DNA of 43,822 bases from an uncultured Prevotella sp. (GTDB taxonomy: Bacteria > Bacteroidota > Bacteroidia > Bacteroidales > Bacteroidaceae). Under the pieces are notes generated by a model. It saw only the letters and a list, made by a program, of their open reading frames with translations, searched no databases and was not told where the DNA came from. The stretch lies in the NCBI GenBank assembly GCA_900540885.1, contig UQHJ01000017.1:1-43822 (forward strand), written 5' to 3'. This document shows positions 1-7,936 of the stretch, one piece after another. The translations under genes were made by a program, and so were the position numbers. Positions within the stretch are counted from its first letter, which is position 1, and every line of letters begins with the position of its first letter.

Positions 1-6
1 ATGCGT

Positions 7-29
7 AAGTCGTTGTAAACCAACGACTT
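7..29. other. Small hairpin near the left edge
   Basis: A 9-bp perfect inverted repeat (AAGTCGTTG / CAACGACTT) with a 5-base loop. It lies just downstream of the leftward promoter at 81-112, so on the minus strand it would sit in the 5' leader of a gene beyond the window. No U run follows on either strand, so a terminator is unlikely. Its role is unknown. Confidence 0.4.
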
Positions 30-80
30 AAAGAATGAAACTTTTTTCAAACTTTTTTTCGCGGGGAACGAGTAACAGGG

Positions 81-112
81 CAAAAGTACGCTCTCTGCTT
101 TGAAGGGACAAA
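81..112 (-). promoter_or_regulatory. Bacteroidota-type promoter reading leftward out of the window
   Basis: On the minus strand a TTTG box (109-112) lies 20 bases from TACTTTTG (81-88), matching the -33 TTTG / -7 TAnnTTTG consensus of the primary sigma factor in Bacteroides. Transcription would start near 75 and run off the left edge, so the controlled gene is not visible. Confidence 0.55.
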
Positions 113-159
113 TAATTAGGGCGATTTTTTTATGTTTTGTGTTGAAGAACATAAATGGG

Positions 160-300
160 ATCATTTCACACGTATATATATAGGTACGCTTATTCCACGC
201 ATATATATAGGTGCGCTGGCGACGCGTCCTCACCTGGGAGGATGCATCCTCACCTGGGGGCGACGCGTCCCCGAGGCTGCTGATAAAATAGCGTTTTATA
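160..300. repeat. Intergenic repeat module, left of the IS
   Basis: Two copies of a TATATATATAGGT-containing unit (about 170-225) are followed by two copies of a roughly 20-bp unit built on CGTCCTCACCTGGG and then GCGACGCGTCCCC and GAGGCTGCTGA. The same modules recur in inverted orientation at 2034-2230, on the other side of the transposase gene. No protein-like reading frame is convincing here. Confidence 0.6.
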
Positions 301-305
301 GAGTT

Positions 306-350
306 AAAGTCTTCCTTTTCGAGCTTTTTTAGGCTCGTATGGGAGACTTT
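306..350. repeat. Nested hairpin beside the IS left end
   Basis: The outer arms AAAGTCT (306-312) and AGACTTT (344-350) enclose a stem of CGAGC and GCTCG around a T-rich loop. It could be part of the IS end or a transcription stop. I could not match it to a clear inverted partner on the right side of the transposase. The rest of 1-459 holds no convincing gene. Confidence 0.35.
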
Positions 351-459
351 AATCGTTTCCTCAGAAATATGAAATTGGGAAAATATATGGCCTTATATGG
401 CGTTATATGCATTCCTATAGTTCATATTTGTAGTATGTTACTTCTATCCTGTCATTTCC

Positions 460-1944
460 TTATTTTGGGGCATTAATTAGGCGTAAAATGGTCTTTAGAT
501 TGCATGCAAAAACAGACAATGCTGTTTGCATCGTCAAACTATGTATGCCAAATGATTCCGCACGTTCTAAATTGCAGTTGTGCTTGAGGTCTGAGTTCTT
601 TGCTTCAATCTTATATCGTTGCCGCATTTTCTTTTTGAACTCATCTGTCTTTTGGAATTTTATATATTCCTTGTGAAGATCTGACAGCTCTCTCACACTA
701 TACGTGCGTTCTTTAGATCCTGCCTTAAAGCACGTCTTACGCAATGGACATTCCTTGCATTTGTTTACATCAAAGCTGTACTCCCATGCTGCACTACGCC
801 CTCTGCGACATTTCTTATACCTTTTGCTTTTTGCCAGGTGCCCGTTGGGGCACACTACGGTGTTTGCATCTTTGTTAAATGTAAACCCGTCATCCTTGCG
901 TATGCCGTAAGTTATGTTATCGTGAAGTCGTGAATAAAGGGTAAAGCCGCCCGCTAGATTTTCTTCTTTGCGTTCCTTGGACATTTCAATGTTCTCTGTT
1001 GAACTATATGCCTTGTCGCCTACAACTTCTTTTACTTCCATGCCATTCTGCCGGCTTTGTTCCACCACCTCGCCCAAATATTTGTCGTCGGGCCTGTCTC
1101 CGGAGGTGATATGTGCTGCCGTTATCAGCCTTGTCTCACTCTCCACTCCCATGTGCACTTTTGAGCCAAAGAAGGACTTTTCTGTTGACTTGTGTCCGAC
1201 TTTTGCATCACGATCCATTGAAAGATAGCTGCGCTCCTCAGCGTCTTCCATTGCCTCCTCCAGAAGTTCATACAAATTCTTGACAGTCGAAACACTGCGT
1301 AACGCAGGCTGTTCCTTTATATATGCGACAAGCGACTTTCCTGCCTGAATCCATGTATCTGTGTCAGCTTCCTTCTCTGGTAGTGGAGGAAGGTCCTCCA
1401 CTTTCCAGTAGTGAACTTTTACGAGGTGACGGACAAGCGTGTTCACTCTGTGTATGATATAATCCTTGCTGTCATAACGTATAGCCCTGGCAGTAACATG
1501 GGTGGCATCTACTAGGATTGTACTCCCTTTTAGTATTCCCTTATCCTTGGCTATTTTTAGAGTCTTTGCAATTAGGATATTGAGGACATCAACATTTTCA
1601 AAGCGAAGTTTACGAAACTTGGAGAGTGTACTTGCATCTATTATGTTCGTCTCCTCTGGGCTTAATCCGAGAAACCTCTTGAGTGACAGATTTACCAGTG
1701 CATTTGCAACTACGCGTCTGTCTGAGAGTCTATCAATAATCTTGACCAGCAAATACTTGAACATACGAACAGGGTCTTCTGCAAAGCGCCCTTTCTTCCA
1801 TGAATAGTTTTTGCCTATTTCTTCATAGACGAAAGAGAAATCGACCAGCCTATCAAGCTGTCGATATATGTCATCTTGCGGTACTACTATATCATAAAGT
1901 CCTGCATACGGACTCAGTTGTATTTCTAGTTGCTGCTGTATCAT
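460..1944 (-). CDS. IS1182-like DDE transposase
   Basis: A 494-residue transposase, predicted to cut and join the ends of its own insertion sequence. The N-terminal third looks like the DUF772 helical domain. The DDE triad can be placed at Asp146 (in TILVDATH), Asp310 (in EVVGDKAYSS) and Glu447 (in RYKIEAKNSDLKH). Between the last two acidic residues lies a cysteine-rich insert (C365, C379, C396, C399, C405) typical of this group. The length fits intact IS1182-type enzymes and there is no frameshift, so the element may be active. The gene stands alone, with no passenger gene. Terminal inverted repeats are not obvious: the ends near 330-350 and 2000-2034 match only weakly, so the exact IS borders are not fixed. 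Family assignment is from memory of motifs; an IS5-superfamily relative is the alternative. Confidence 0.9.
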   Translation of the reverse strand: MIQQQLEIQLSPYAGLYDIVVPQDDIYRQLDRLVDFSFVYEEIGKNYSWKKGRFAEDPVRMFKYLLVKIIDRLSDRRVVANALVNLSLKRFLGLSPEETNIIDASTLSKFRKLRFENVDVLNILIAKTLKIAKDKGILKGSTILVDATHVTARAIRYDSKDYIIHRVNTLVRHLVKVHYWKVEDLPPLPEKEADTDTWIQAGKSLVAYIKEQPALRSVSTVKNLYELLEEAMEDAEERSYLSMDRDAKVGHKSTEKSFFGSKVHMGVESETRLITAAHITSGDRPDDKYLGEVVEQSRQNGMEVKEVVGDKAYSSTENIEMSKERKEENLAGGFTLYSRLHDNITYGIRKDDGFTFNKDANTVVCPNGHLAKSKRYKKCRRGRSAAWEYSFDVNKCKECPLRKTCFKAGSKERTYSVRELSDLHKEYIKFQKTDEFKKKMRQRYKIEAKNSDLKHNCNLERAESFGIHSLTMQTALSVFACNLKTILRLINAPK

Positions 1945-2033
1945 AGAGTGTTGCTAATTGACGTAAAGTTACTAATTTTCAATGAGATACGCAAATATCA
2001 CATCTATACCTTCGTCCTACATCGGGGCTTTTT

Positions 2034-2230
2034 TCAGCAGCCTCGTCCCCGCGTCGGCATTGCCAAGTTGGGGGTCGATGCCCCAACTTGGCAATAAGAA
2101 AATGTATTGTATTTGCTTGTCAAGGCATCGAGCCTTGACAAGCAAATGCCGACGCGGGGACGCGTCGCCCCCAAGTGAGGACGCGTTGCTTGCTGGTGAG
2201 GACGCGTTGCCTGCACACCTATATATATAC
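2034..2230. repeat. Modular palindromic repeat, right of the IS
   Basis: A perfect 17-bp inverted repeat (2044-2060 / 2146-2162) encloses two further perfect hairpins: 13 bp at 2061-2093 and 15 bp at 2112-2146. Beyond it come copies of a CGCGTCCTCAC unit and a TATATATATA tract ending near 2230. Read on the minus strand, the outer part matches the left repeat at about 198-283, but the left copy lacks the internal double hairpin. No gene is seen in 1945-2580. Confidence 0.7.
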
Positions 2231-2408
2231 TATTTGGAAATTCTGATAGTTCTCTCTGCCCTTCATGCTACTTTAATTGTACACTTGAATAAAGAAGAAA
2301 GTACAAGAAGTTAATTTATGTAGCATTAATTGTTTTTAAGATTAAGAACTTTTTATTCTTGTGCAAAGCATTTTTCATTTTACGATTTAAGATTTTGCAA
2401 TTTTTCGT

Positions 2409-2419
2409 GGGGGGGGGGG
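2409..2419. repeat. Homopolymer tract of 11 G
   Basis: An uninterrupted run of 11 G in an otherwise A/T-rich intergenic stretch, about 165 bases upstream of the promoter at 2554-2590. It is outside any gene that can be supported. Such tracts are prone to slippage. Confidence 0.9.
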
Positions 2420-2553
2420 TAAAAACTCAGTTTTTTGGCGTATTAGACACATTGCAATCTTACTTATGTTTAATTTCTTAAAATTCTTCTCATTTCGAAA
2501 GTGTTAGTTCTATAAGTTAAAATTGTATGTCCATTTCCGAAAAAAGTTGAAAT

Positions 2554-2590
2554 TTTGTTGGTAGAATTTAAGGTATTAGGAATATCTTTG
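2554..2590 (+). promoter_or_regulatory. Promoter for the leader peptide/AraC/coiled-coil transcript
   Basis: TATCTTTG at 2583-2590 matches the -7 consensus TAnnTTTG exactly. TTTG at 2554-2557 or TTG at 2558-2560 supplies a -33 box with slightly long spacing (22-25 bases). The predicted start near 2595 leaves about 150 bases of untranslated leader before the short reading frame at 2749. Confidence 0.5.
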
Positions 2591-2748
2591 CATCGAAAAT
2601 AAGGAATGCGAGTGGCATCTACTGCTAAGCGTTTACTTAAAGATGACATCTTCTTCAGTTTTACCCAAAAGCCTATTTACTACAAAGGAAGGAGGAAAAG
2701 AAAAAGGAATATAGACTTTTAAAATATGAAGGAGGTGAAAGCTTAACA

Positions 2749-2799
2749 ATGAAAAAATTAAAATACATCATAAGAAGACAATATCTAAACCAACCTTAG
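2749..2799 (+). CDS. Candidate 16-residue leader peptide
   Basis: A short frame, MKKLKYIIRRQYLNQP, starts 9 bases after a strong Shine-Dalgarno (GGAGGTG, 2731-2737), which is unusual in this phylum. Its stop ends 4 bases before the ATG of the AraC-type gene at 2804, which has no ribosome-binding site of its own. This suggests translational coupling, or a leader peptide that controls the next gene. The peptide is very basic (6 K/R in 16). No family is recognised. It could be a chance frame, but the ribosome-binding site and the spacing argue against that. Confidence 0.5.
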   Translation: MKKLKYIIRRQYLNQP

Positions 2800-2803
2800 A
2801 GCT

Positions 2804-3238
2804 ATGAGATGCAAGCCTGAACAGATATACAGACGGATGTGTTACTTAGTGGAACGCGACCAACTATATCTTGACCCACACCTATCGCTCATACGGCTGA
2901 GTGCTATTACGGGTACGAACACGCTGTACCTATCACGTGCAATCAACATCTGCACGGGGCACAACTTTAGATCGATGCTCAATGACTATCGAATAAAGTA
3001 CGCCGTAGAATTGTTGAAGAAGAACGTTGCGCCTCGCTTCAGTTTTAAAGACTTCCACCAGCGCTGCGGTTACCTCTCAAAGAGCGCCTTCTATACAGCC
3101 TTCAGACAGCGACTGAACATGACCCCCAAAGAGTACATGGCTGACTTTATGGAAACTGCCGATTGGGCAGAAATTGACAAACAAGAGAAACAAAGGGAGC
3201 ACGCTCCCCAAAGCGTATCAGCACATGTAGCCATGTAA
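2804..3238 (+). CDS. Small AraC-type DNA-binding regulator
   Basis: A 144-residue protein that is essentially only a DNA-binding domain. Two helix-turn-helix motifs can be traced at about residues 25-55 (LSLIRLSAITGTNTLYLSRA) and 75-115, ending in the AraC signature region GYLSKSAFYTAFRQRLNMTPKEY. There is no sensor domain, so it either answers to another protein or is controlled by its own level. The C-terminus after residue 120 is charged and probably disordered. It lies 78 bases before the coiled-coil lipoprotein gene on the same strand, with no terminator between, so it may be co-transcribed with that gene and regulate it. The start at 2804 is chosen because it follows the leader peptide directly and keeps the full domain. 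Confidence 0.8.
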   Translation: MRCKPEQIYRRMCYLVERDQLYLDPHLSLIRLSAITGTNTLYLSRAINICTGHNFRSMLNDYRIKYAVELLKKNVAPRFSFKDFHQRCGYLSKSAFYTAFRQRLNMTPKEYMADFMETADWAEIDKQEKQREHAPQSVSAHVAM

Positions 3239-3316
3239 AATATGAGCAAACATGGGCTGTTACAGGTATAAAATAGAATTTATCAACTCAATATTAACTA
3301 AAAACTATCAAACACA

Positions 3317-6300
3317 ATGAAGAGAAAGTTTATTAGTGCGATGTTGTTCGGTGCGCTTTTGATTGCACCCGCTACAACGTTTGTCGGCTGTGCTGACTAC
3401 GATGACGACATCGAAAATCTGCAAGGTCAGATCACTAACAACGCCACCACTCTTGATCAGTTGACAAAGGAGAAGATTCAGAACGTTGAGACTGAAATCG
3501 AATCTTTGAAGGCAGCGAACAAGCAGTTGCAGGAAGCTTTAGACAAGGCTAAGTCTGAAGGTACTGACGCTGATGCTGCTACTTTGGCTGCTGCTCAGAA
3601 GTTGGTAGAGGACGCTCAAGCTCAATTGCAAGCTGCCCTCGACGCTGTTAATGGTGACATCACTGGCATCAACGGTAATATTAGTAGCTTGGACGCTCGT
3701 TTGCTCGCTCAAGACGGACGTTTGAAGTCAGTAGAATCATTGCTTGCTGCTGACGGTAAGTTGACTTTGGCTATCAACGATGCACAGGCTTTGGCTGAGA
3801 AGGCTTACAACTTGGCTGAACAAACTGCAGCTACAGCTGAAGCTAACAAGCAAGCTATCAAGGACGCTGCTGCTAATCTGAAGTCAATCAAAGAATCACT
3901 CGAAGGTCAAATCAATACTTTGAGCGAAAAGGTAAACGATCTTTCAAAGGAATTGGCTAAGCAGAACGCTGATATCACAGCTCAGATCAACTCTTTGAAG
4001 AGCCAATTGAATGATGCTAACGAGGGTATCTCTGCTAACGGCGATAAGATTAAAGCTAACAAGCAGAAGATTGACGAAATCGTAGGTCAGTTGACTGAAC
4101 TTCAAAATCAGATTAACGCTAACAAGTCGAAAGTTGAGACATTGGAGAGCAACTTCTTGACTAAGGTAAACGAACTCGTTGCTGGCCAAAATGGCTTGAA
4201 GACCTCAATTGAAGGCTTGAAGAGTGCTAACGAAACTATTAACCAGCGCTTAGAATCTGCTGAAGGTCGTTTGGATACTATCGAAGATTTAATCGCATCA
4301 TTGGCTAAGTCAAGTGACGTTACATCAAGCATTGACCAACTCCGTCAAGAAATCGATGCTAAGATTGGTAAGTTAAACGAGGTGGGCAAAGACGATACTG
4401 TTGCTTCTTTGATTGCTGGTATCAATTCAAGCATTACATCTATCCAGGGTGATATTGAGCGCATTGACGGTGAGATTACTAAGATCAATGGACTGATCGA
4501 TGTATTGTTCACTGACTTGAGCAACTTGATTACAGGTTTAATTGTACAGGATTATTCAGACTTCAACGCTGTATTTGCACAAGTTGCTAAATATAACGTT
4601 ACACCAAATGAAACTGGTAAGACTTACTATGTAAACAATACTACAGAGCAAGAAGCTTATTTCCCTTATAAGGGCGCAACAGGTGGTGACCAACGTCATA
4701 TCAACAACTACACAGTGCAACAATACTGCGGTGATGTATATGCAACCATTAATCCTAACACTGTATCTTTTGAGGGTCAAACACTTGCTTTGCTTAATAG
4801 CCTAGATAAAGCTAACCCCGAATACAAACTTACAAAGGCTGTAGTTTCGAAGAAGCTCATCACACGTGCTGCTGCAAAGAATGGCCTTTACAAGTTCAGC
4901 GTTTACAATGAGAACCAAAATGTAGGTTTTCTTCCTGAACATGTAGGTGACGGAAGGGATGAAGTTTATGCATTGGCTGCAACTAACCAAGGACTTAAGG
5001 GTAAAGATAATAAAGACATCAAAGATCGTCGCGTTTACTCTAAGTACGAACTTAAGTTCAAACCAACTAACATTACAAGCTATAACCGCGCAGTATTGTC
5101 AGTTAGACCTATTTCTGCAGGAACATTACAACCCGAAGCTGTTGAATCTGGTGTTGATAAATTCTGCTTTGAAAAGTTGACTGGATGTCAATTCGATTTA
5201 GTTGCAAACCAAAAGGTTTATGCAAAATACATTGAATGTGTTGGTGCAAAAAGTGCTTCAGGACAAGAAGATGCAAACGAAAGAACTAACATGAATAAGA
5301 ATGCTGGTTTCAAAACAACCTTGAAAGAAAGCAGCATTAACAAAGTAGATTCTAGAGCATCTGTTTCTATCAATGAGTTGTTCAACACCATCACCGTTAA
5401 CAATGCTAAGAATGGTTACACCTATACTTATGACTACTATACTTGGGATTACAATGGTGCAATCACAAAGCATCAGTTTAAGGTGATTTATACTGAAGCG
5501 ATGTATAACGAGAATGCTATCAGTTACGAGCATACTCCTGCTTCTGCAAGTGATCAGACAACACCTGGAACAAACACTGCATTCTCTCATACTTTGAGCA
5601 TGACCTCAAAGAATAATGTATGGAAAGATAACGTTAAGACCATTCAAGTAGTAGGTTCTGATATTCCTAACATGACCGTTTACTTTAACAAGGCAAACGG
5701 AGCAGTAGTTAAGACACTTAATGTTCTGAATGGTAGTTCAGCCAAGACCACTACTTTAACTACTTCTGAATTAAATAACATTAAGAATCTTTCATTCAAG
5801 TACAATCCGACAACAGTTGCTCCTGGTGATTACAAATTTACTGTTAAGTTCTATGATCGTAATGGTAATGTAGTTACAAGCGTTGATGTTAAAGTAACCA
5901 TCAAAGTTCCTACAACATTGGCAGACAAGATTGAAAGAATCCACCGTGTATTCGCTGGTGATGACGTTATTCTTTATGCTGCTAACAATGGTACAAATGC
6001 TTTTGCTAATATGTCAAGCGCATTTGTAAATGTTGGTCGAGATCTTACAGCTAACAATGGTACTGGCCGCATCTTCTTTGCTGATGCATTGAGCAATTAT
6101 CCAACAACACCTGCTAATGAGAATACTCAATACAAGCCTGTCATTGCCAACGATGCTACATGCTACACTCATAACGGCAATATTTTCTTCGATAATCAAT
6201 TTGTAGTACCTTACGTATCAGTTAAGAACGAACACATTTACAACTTGACTGTAGGCGCAAAATACTACGATTTGAAGAACTATTGGACTCCTCAGGCAAA

Positions 6301-6712
6301 AGAAGGCACGAGATTCAATGTTAAAGTTGTTAGTCCTATCTATCACGCAATTAATTTCGAACAGAGACCTATTGAATTGTCATATCCTCAAGTACTCACT
6401 TTGGGAGACAATATCTTCTCTGCAACGAACCCTGCAGACCATAGTAAGACTATCACATACTTAGGTACTAATCGTGATGCTCTGATTGCAAGTACTAAGA
6501 TTGAAGTAAGCGCAGCCGATAACATTCTTGAAGTAACAAAAACAGTCAACAATTCATTTGAATTGAAGCTTAAGGGTACTGCTGGTGTTGCTGACGGTCA
6601 AGACTTCAAACTCAACTTTGTTGTTACTGACGTATTCGGTAAGGAAAAGAGCTATCCTATCACCGTAACATTCAAGAAGAATACTCGTCCTGAAATCAAT
6701 CACCGTCGCTAA
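3317..6712 (+). CDS. Large coiled-coil surface lipoprotein
   Basis: A 1131-residue protein with a lipoprotein signal: a basic start, a hydrophobic core, and Cys25 in FVGC as the likely lipidated residue, followed by acidic residues (ADYDDD) as in Bacteroidota surface-export signals. Residues about 30-425 form long heptad-rich helices (repeated LxxxIxxL patterns such as NLQGQITNNATTLDQL) with almost no proline, so an extended coiled-coil stalk is likely. Residues about 430-1131 are Thr/Asn/Tyr-rich and beta-like. The stalk is reminiscent of the coiled-coil segment annotated as DUF4988 or PL29-lyase N-terminal in this phylum, but I see no catalytic motif and do not claim a lyase. Codon use is strongly biased (GCT, AAG, AAC, CGT), as in highly expressed genes and unlike its neighbours. 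A hairpin follows at 6737-6783. Confidence 0.8.
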   Translation: MKRKFISAMLFGALLIAPATTFVGCADYDDDIENLQGQITNNATTLDQLTKEKIQNVETEIESLKAANKQLQEALDKAKSEGTDADAATLAAAQKLVEDAQAQLQAALDAVNGDITGINGNISSLDARLLAQDGRLKSVESLLAADGKLTLAINDAQALAEKAYNLAEQTAATAEANKQAIKDAAANLKSIKESLEGQINTLSEKVNDLSKELAKQNADITAQINSLKSQLNDANEGISANGDKIKANKQKIDEIVGQLTELQNQINANKSKVETLESNFLTKVNELVAGQNGLKTSIEGLKSANETINQRLESAEGRLDTIEDLIASLAKSSDVTSSIDQLRQEIDAKIGKLNEVGKDDTVASLIAGINSSITSIQGDIERIDGEITKINGLIDVLFTDLSNLITGLIVQDYSDFNAVFAQVAKYNVTPNETGKTYYVNNTTEQEAYFPYKGATGGDQRHINNYTVQQYCGDVYATINPNTVSFEGQTLALLNSLDKANPEYKLTKAVVSKKLITRAAAKNGLYKFSVYNENQNVGFLPEHVGDGRDEVYALAATNQGLKGKDNKDIKDRRVYSKYELKFKPTNITSYNRAVLSVRPISAGTLQPEAVESGVDKFCFEKLTGCQFDLVANQKVYAKYIECVGAKSASGQEDANERTNMNKNAGFKTTLKESSINKVDSRASVSINELFNTITVNNAKNGYTYTYDYYTWDYNGAITKHQFKVIYTEAMYNENAISYEHTPASASDQTTPGTNTAFSHTLSMTSKNNVWKDNVKTIQVVGSDIPNMTVYFNKANGAVVKTLNVLNGSSAKTTTLTTSELNNIKNLSFKYNPTTVAPGDYKFTVKFYDRNGNVVTSVDVKVTIKVPTTLADKIERIHRVFAGDDVILYAANNGTNAFANMSSAFVNVGRDLTANNGTGRIFFADALSNYPTTPANENTQYKPVIANDATCYTHNGNIFFDNQFVVPYVSVKNEHIYNLTVGAKYYDLKNYWTPQAKEGTRFNVKVVSPIYHAINFEQRPIELSYPQVLTLGDNIFSATNPADHSKTITYLGTNRDALIASTKIEVSAADNILEVTKTVNNSFELKLKGTAGVADGQDFKLNFVVTDVFGKEKSYPITVTFKKNTRPEINHRR

Positions 6713-6736
6713 TAAATCTCTCTCATAACTAGTTAA

Positions 6737-6783
6737 GGGTTGTGGCATCTACACTTCTTCTGAGGTGTAGATGACTACAACCC
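6737..6783 (+). terminator. Strong hairpin after the coiled-coil gene
   Basis: GGGTTGT / ACAACCC and CATCTACAC / GTGTAGATG form a two-part stem of 16 pairs with a 2-by-2 mismatch and a 10-base loop. The following U run is weak (TTATAA), so this could be a 3'-end stabiliser or partial terminator that lowers expression of the next lipoprotein gene. Confidence 0.6.
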
Positions 6784-6803
6784 TTATAATCATATAAAGA
6801 AGA

Positions 6804-7397
6804 ATGATGAAAAAAGTAACCTATTTACTATTAGCTTCATTGATTATATCGATGGTGGCTTGCAGCAGTAAGAAGAAAAGAGTAGAAAAGGTAGAAGCAC
6901 CTGAGGAGCCTGATTCGACCATTATGGTGCAACTGCAAAAGGTAACGGACGATTCGATTACATTCCTGCAGATTGATGCGAAACGTACACGCACGCTTGG
7001 ATATGCAGAGGCTCGCCGTAGCAATTCGGTGCATGGTACGCTCGCGGTGGGTGACACCTTGGCTGTAGTACCGATGTTTAAGCAGAAACTGGCACTATCG
7101 GTCGTAAACGTATCAGAACTGACGGGACTATGGATGTTTGAGGGCAATAGCGGCACGGGTATGCGTCTCAACGCTGACGGTGCAGCTTGCGATGTGGGTC
7201 CCTCAGAGGTGACACTACGCGAGTGGAAATTGCGTAATGGCCACTTCATCTTAGTATACGTACCTGCTGACGGTTCGGACTATAACGAAAAGTCTGATAC
7301 TTCGACTATTATCTCACTCGACAAAGACCACTTTAGCTATACGCTAAATGGGAACGAAAAAAGGTGCAGCAAAGTAAAAGGGCTGATAACGAAGTAA
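6804..7397 (+). CDS. Small lipocalin-like lipoprotein
   Basis: A 197-residue protein with a lipoprotein signal ending at Cys20 (SMVAC), followed by a lysine-rich then acidic linker. The segment ELTGLWMFEGNSGTGMRL with the following strands resembles the start of lipocalin-like domains of Bacteroidota (GxW near the first strand), and the rest alternates in short beta strands, as in EVTLREWKLRNGHFILVYV. Its substrate is unknown. It lies 91 bases after the coiled-coil gene on the same strand, with only a hairpin between, so read-through is possible and the two may be part of one surface assembly. Codon use is ordinary, unlike the neighbour, so it is made in smaller amounts. The lipocalin assignment is moderate; the lipoprotein assignment is firmer. 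Confidence 0.65.
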   Translation: MMKKVTYLLLASLIISMVACSSKKKRVEKVEAPEEPDSTIMVQLQKVTDDSITFLQIDAKRTRTLGYAEARRSNSVHGTLAVGDTLAVVPMFKQKLALSVVNVSELTGLWMFEGNSGTGMRLNADGAACDVGPSEVTLREWKLRNGHFILVYVPADGSDYNEKSDTSTIISLDKDHFSYTLNGNEKRCSKVKGLITK

Positions 7398-7403
7398 ACT
7401 GCT

Positions 7404-7632
7404 ATTTGTCGAATAGAACAAGAATAAAAATTAATGAAATAATTAATGTTCAATTAATGATAATTAATGTTCAAAACAAAGCGCGAAGCGCATAACATAA
7501 ATAGTTAACGTTTAAGTTTGGGCGCGCTTCGCGCATTGTTTTGAACATTAATTATCATTAATTGAACATTAATTATTTCATTAATTTTTTATTAATTATT
7601 CGTTAATGTTCATTCCTGTCTATTCGACAAAT
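7404..7632. repeat. Large palindromic intergenic element with 14-bp terminal repeats
   Basis: The ends are perfect 14-bp inverted repeats (7404-7417 / 7619-7632, ATTTGTCGAATAGA). Inside, arms of about 64 bp (7428-7491 / 7524-7587) pair with roughly one mismatch and carry many ATTAATG units plus GCGCGAAGCGC. The right edge (TTCATTCCTGTC then TTCGACAAATT) recurs at about 10843-10867. It holds no gene. Confidence 0.8.
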
Positions 7633-7731
7633 TGTAGTTTATATCAAAACATTAAAAAGAGTGCATAAAAATACCGTTATAATATTGACTTGCAAAATTC
7701 GTCGATAGAATAAGGTGATTTGTCTAAAAAG

Positions 7732-7764
7732 TTTGGCTTGAAGAAACATTGTAATGTATCTTTG
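7732..7764 (+). promoter_or_regulatory. Promoter of a candidate small RNA
   Basis: TTTG at 7732-7735, 21 bases, then TATCTTTG at 7757-7764: a full match to the Bacteroidota consensus. Transcription should begin near 7770. No protein gene follows on this strand; the symporter gene ahead is on the opposite strand. Confidence 0.65.
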
Positions 7765-7769
7765 CGTAC

Positions 7770-7915
7770 AGAAAAAAAGATAATATAGGCCATAAGCATT
7801 TTACTCTTGAGAGTTTGTTAGGTCTATGTTATAACAAGCTATAAGGTAATAGTGTTTTTTAGGTAAATGACGAGAGGCAATATTCGCTGTGAAGCGCGTA
7901 CTGCCTCATTTTTTT
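7770..7915 (+). ncRNA. Candidate small RNA, about 145 nt
   Basis: Bounded by the promoter at 7732-7764 and an intrinsic terminator at 7874-7915 (GAGGCA / TGCCTC stem, then ATTTTTTT). Internally, ATAGGCC (about 7785) can pair with GGTCTAT (about 7821) through one G-U pair, enclosing a small hairpin ACTC-TTGA-GAGT, and TTATA / TATAA forms another. No reading frame with a good start is contained in it. It points toward the 3' end of the symporter gene on the other strand. No Rfam family was recognised by eye. Confidence 0.5.
7874..7915 (+). terminator. Intrinsic terminator of the candidate small RNA
   Basis: GAGGCA (7874-7879) pairs with TGCCTC (7902-7907), followed by a run of T on the plus strand. 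The loop is 22 bases and may pair further internally (CGCTGTGAAGCG). Confidence 0.6.
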
Positions 7916-7936
7916 ATACATCTTCCCCACTCCTTT

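Noticed and set aside
330..2034. Defined terminal inverted repeats of the IS
   Set aside because: The candidate ends match only weakly by eye, so no borders are reported.
2034..2314. Frames on both strands over the right repeat of the IS
   Set aside because: They consist of palindromic repeat sequence, and their G/C-rich content explains the lack of stops.
3944..5590. Antisense frames inside the coiled-coil gene
   Set aside because: Shadow frames from strong codon bias in the real gene; no starts or domains.
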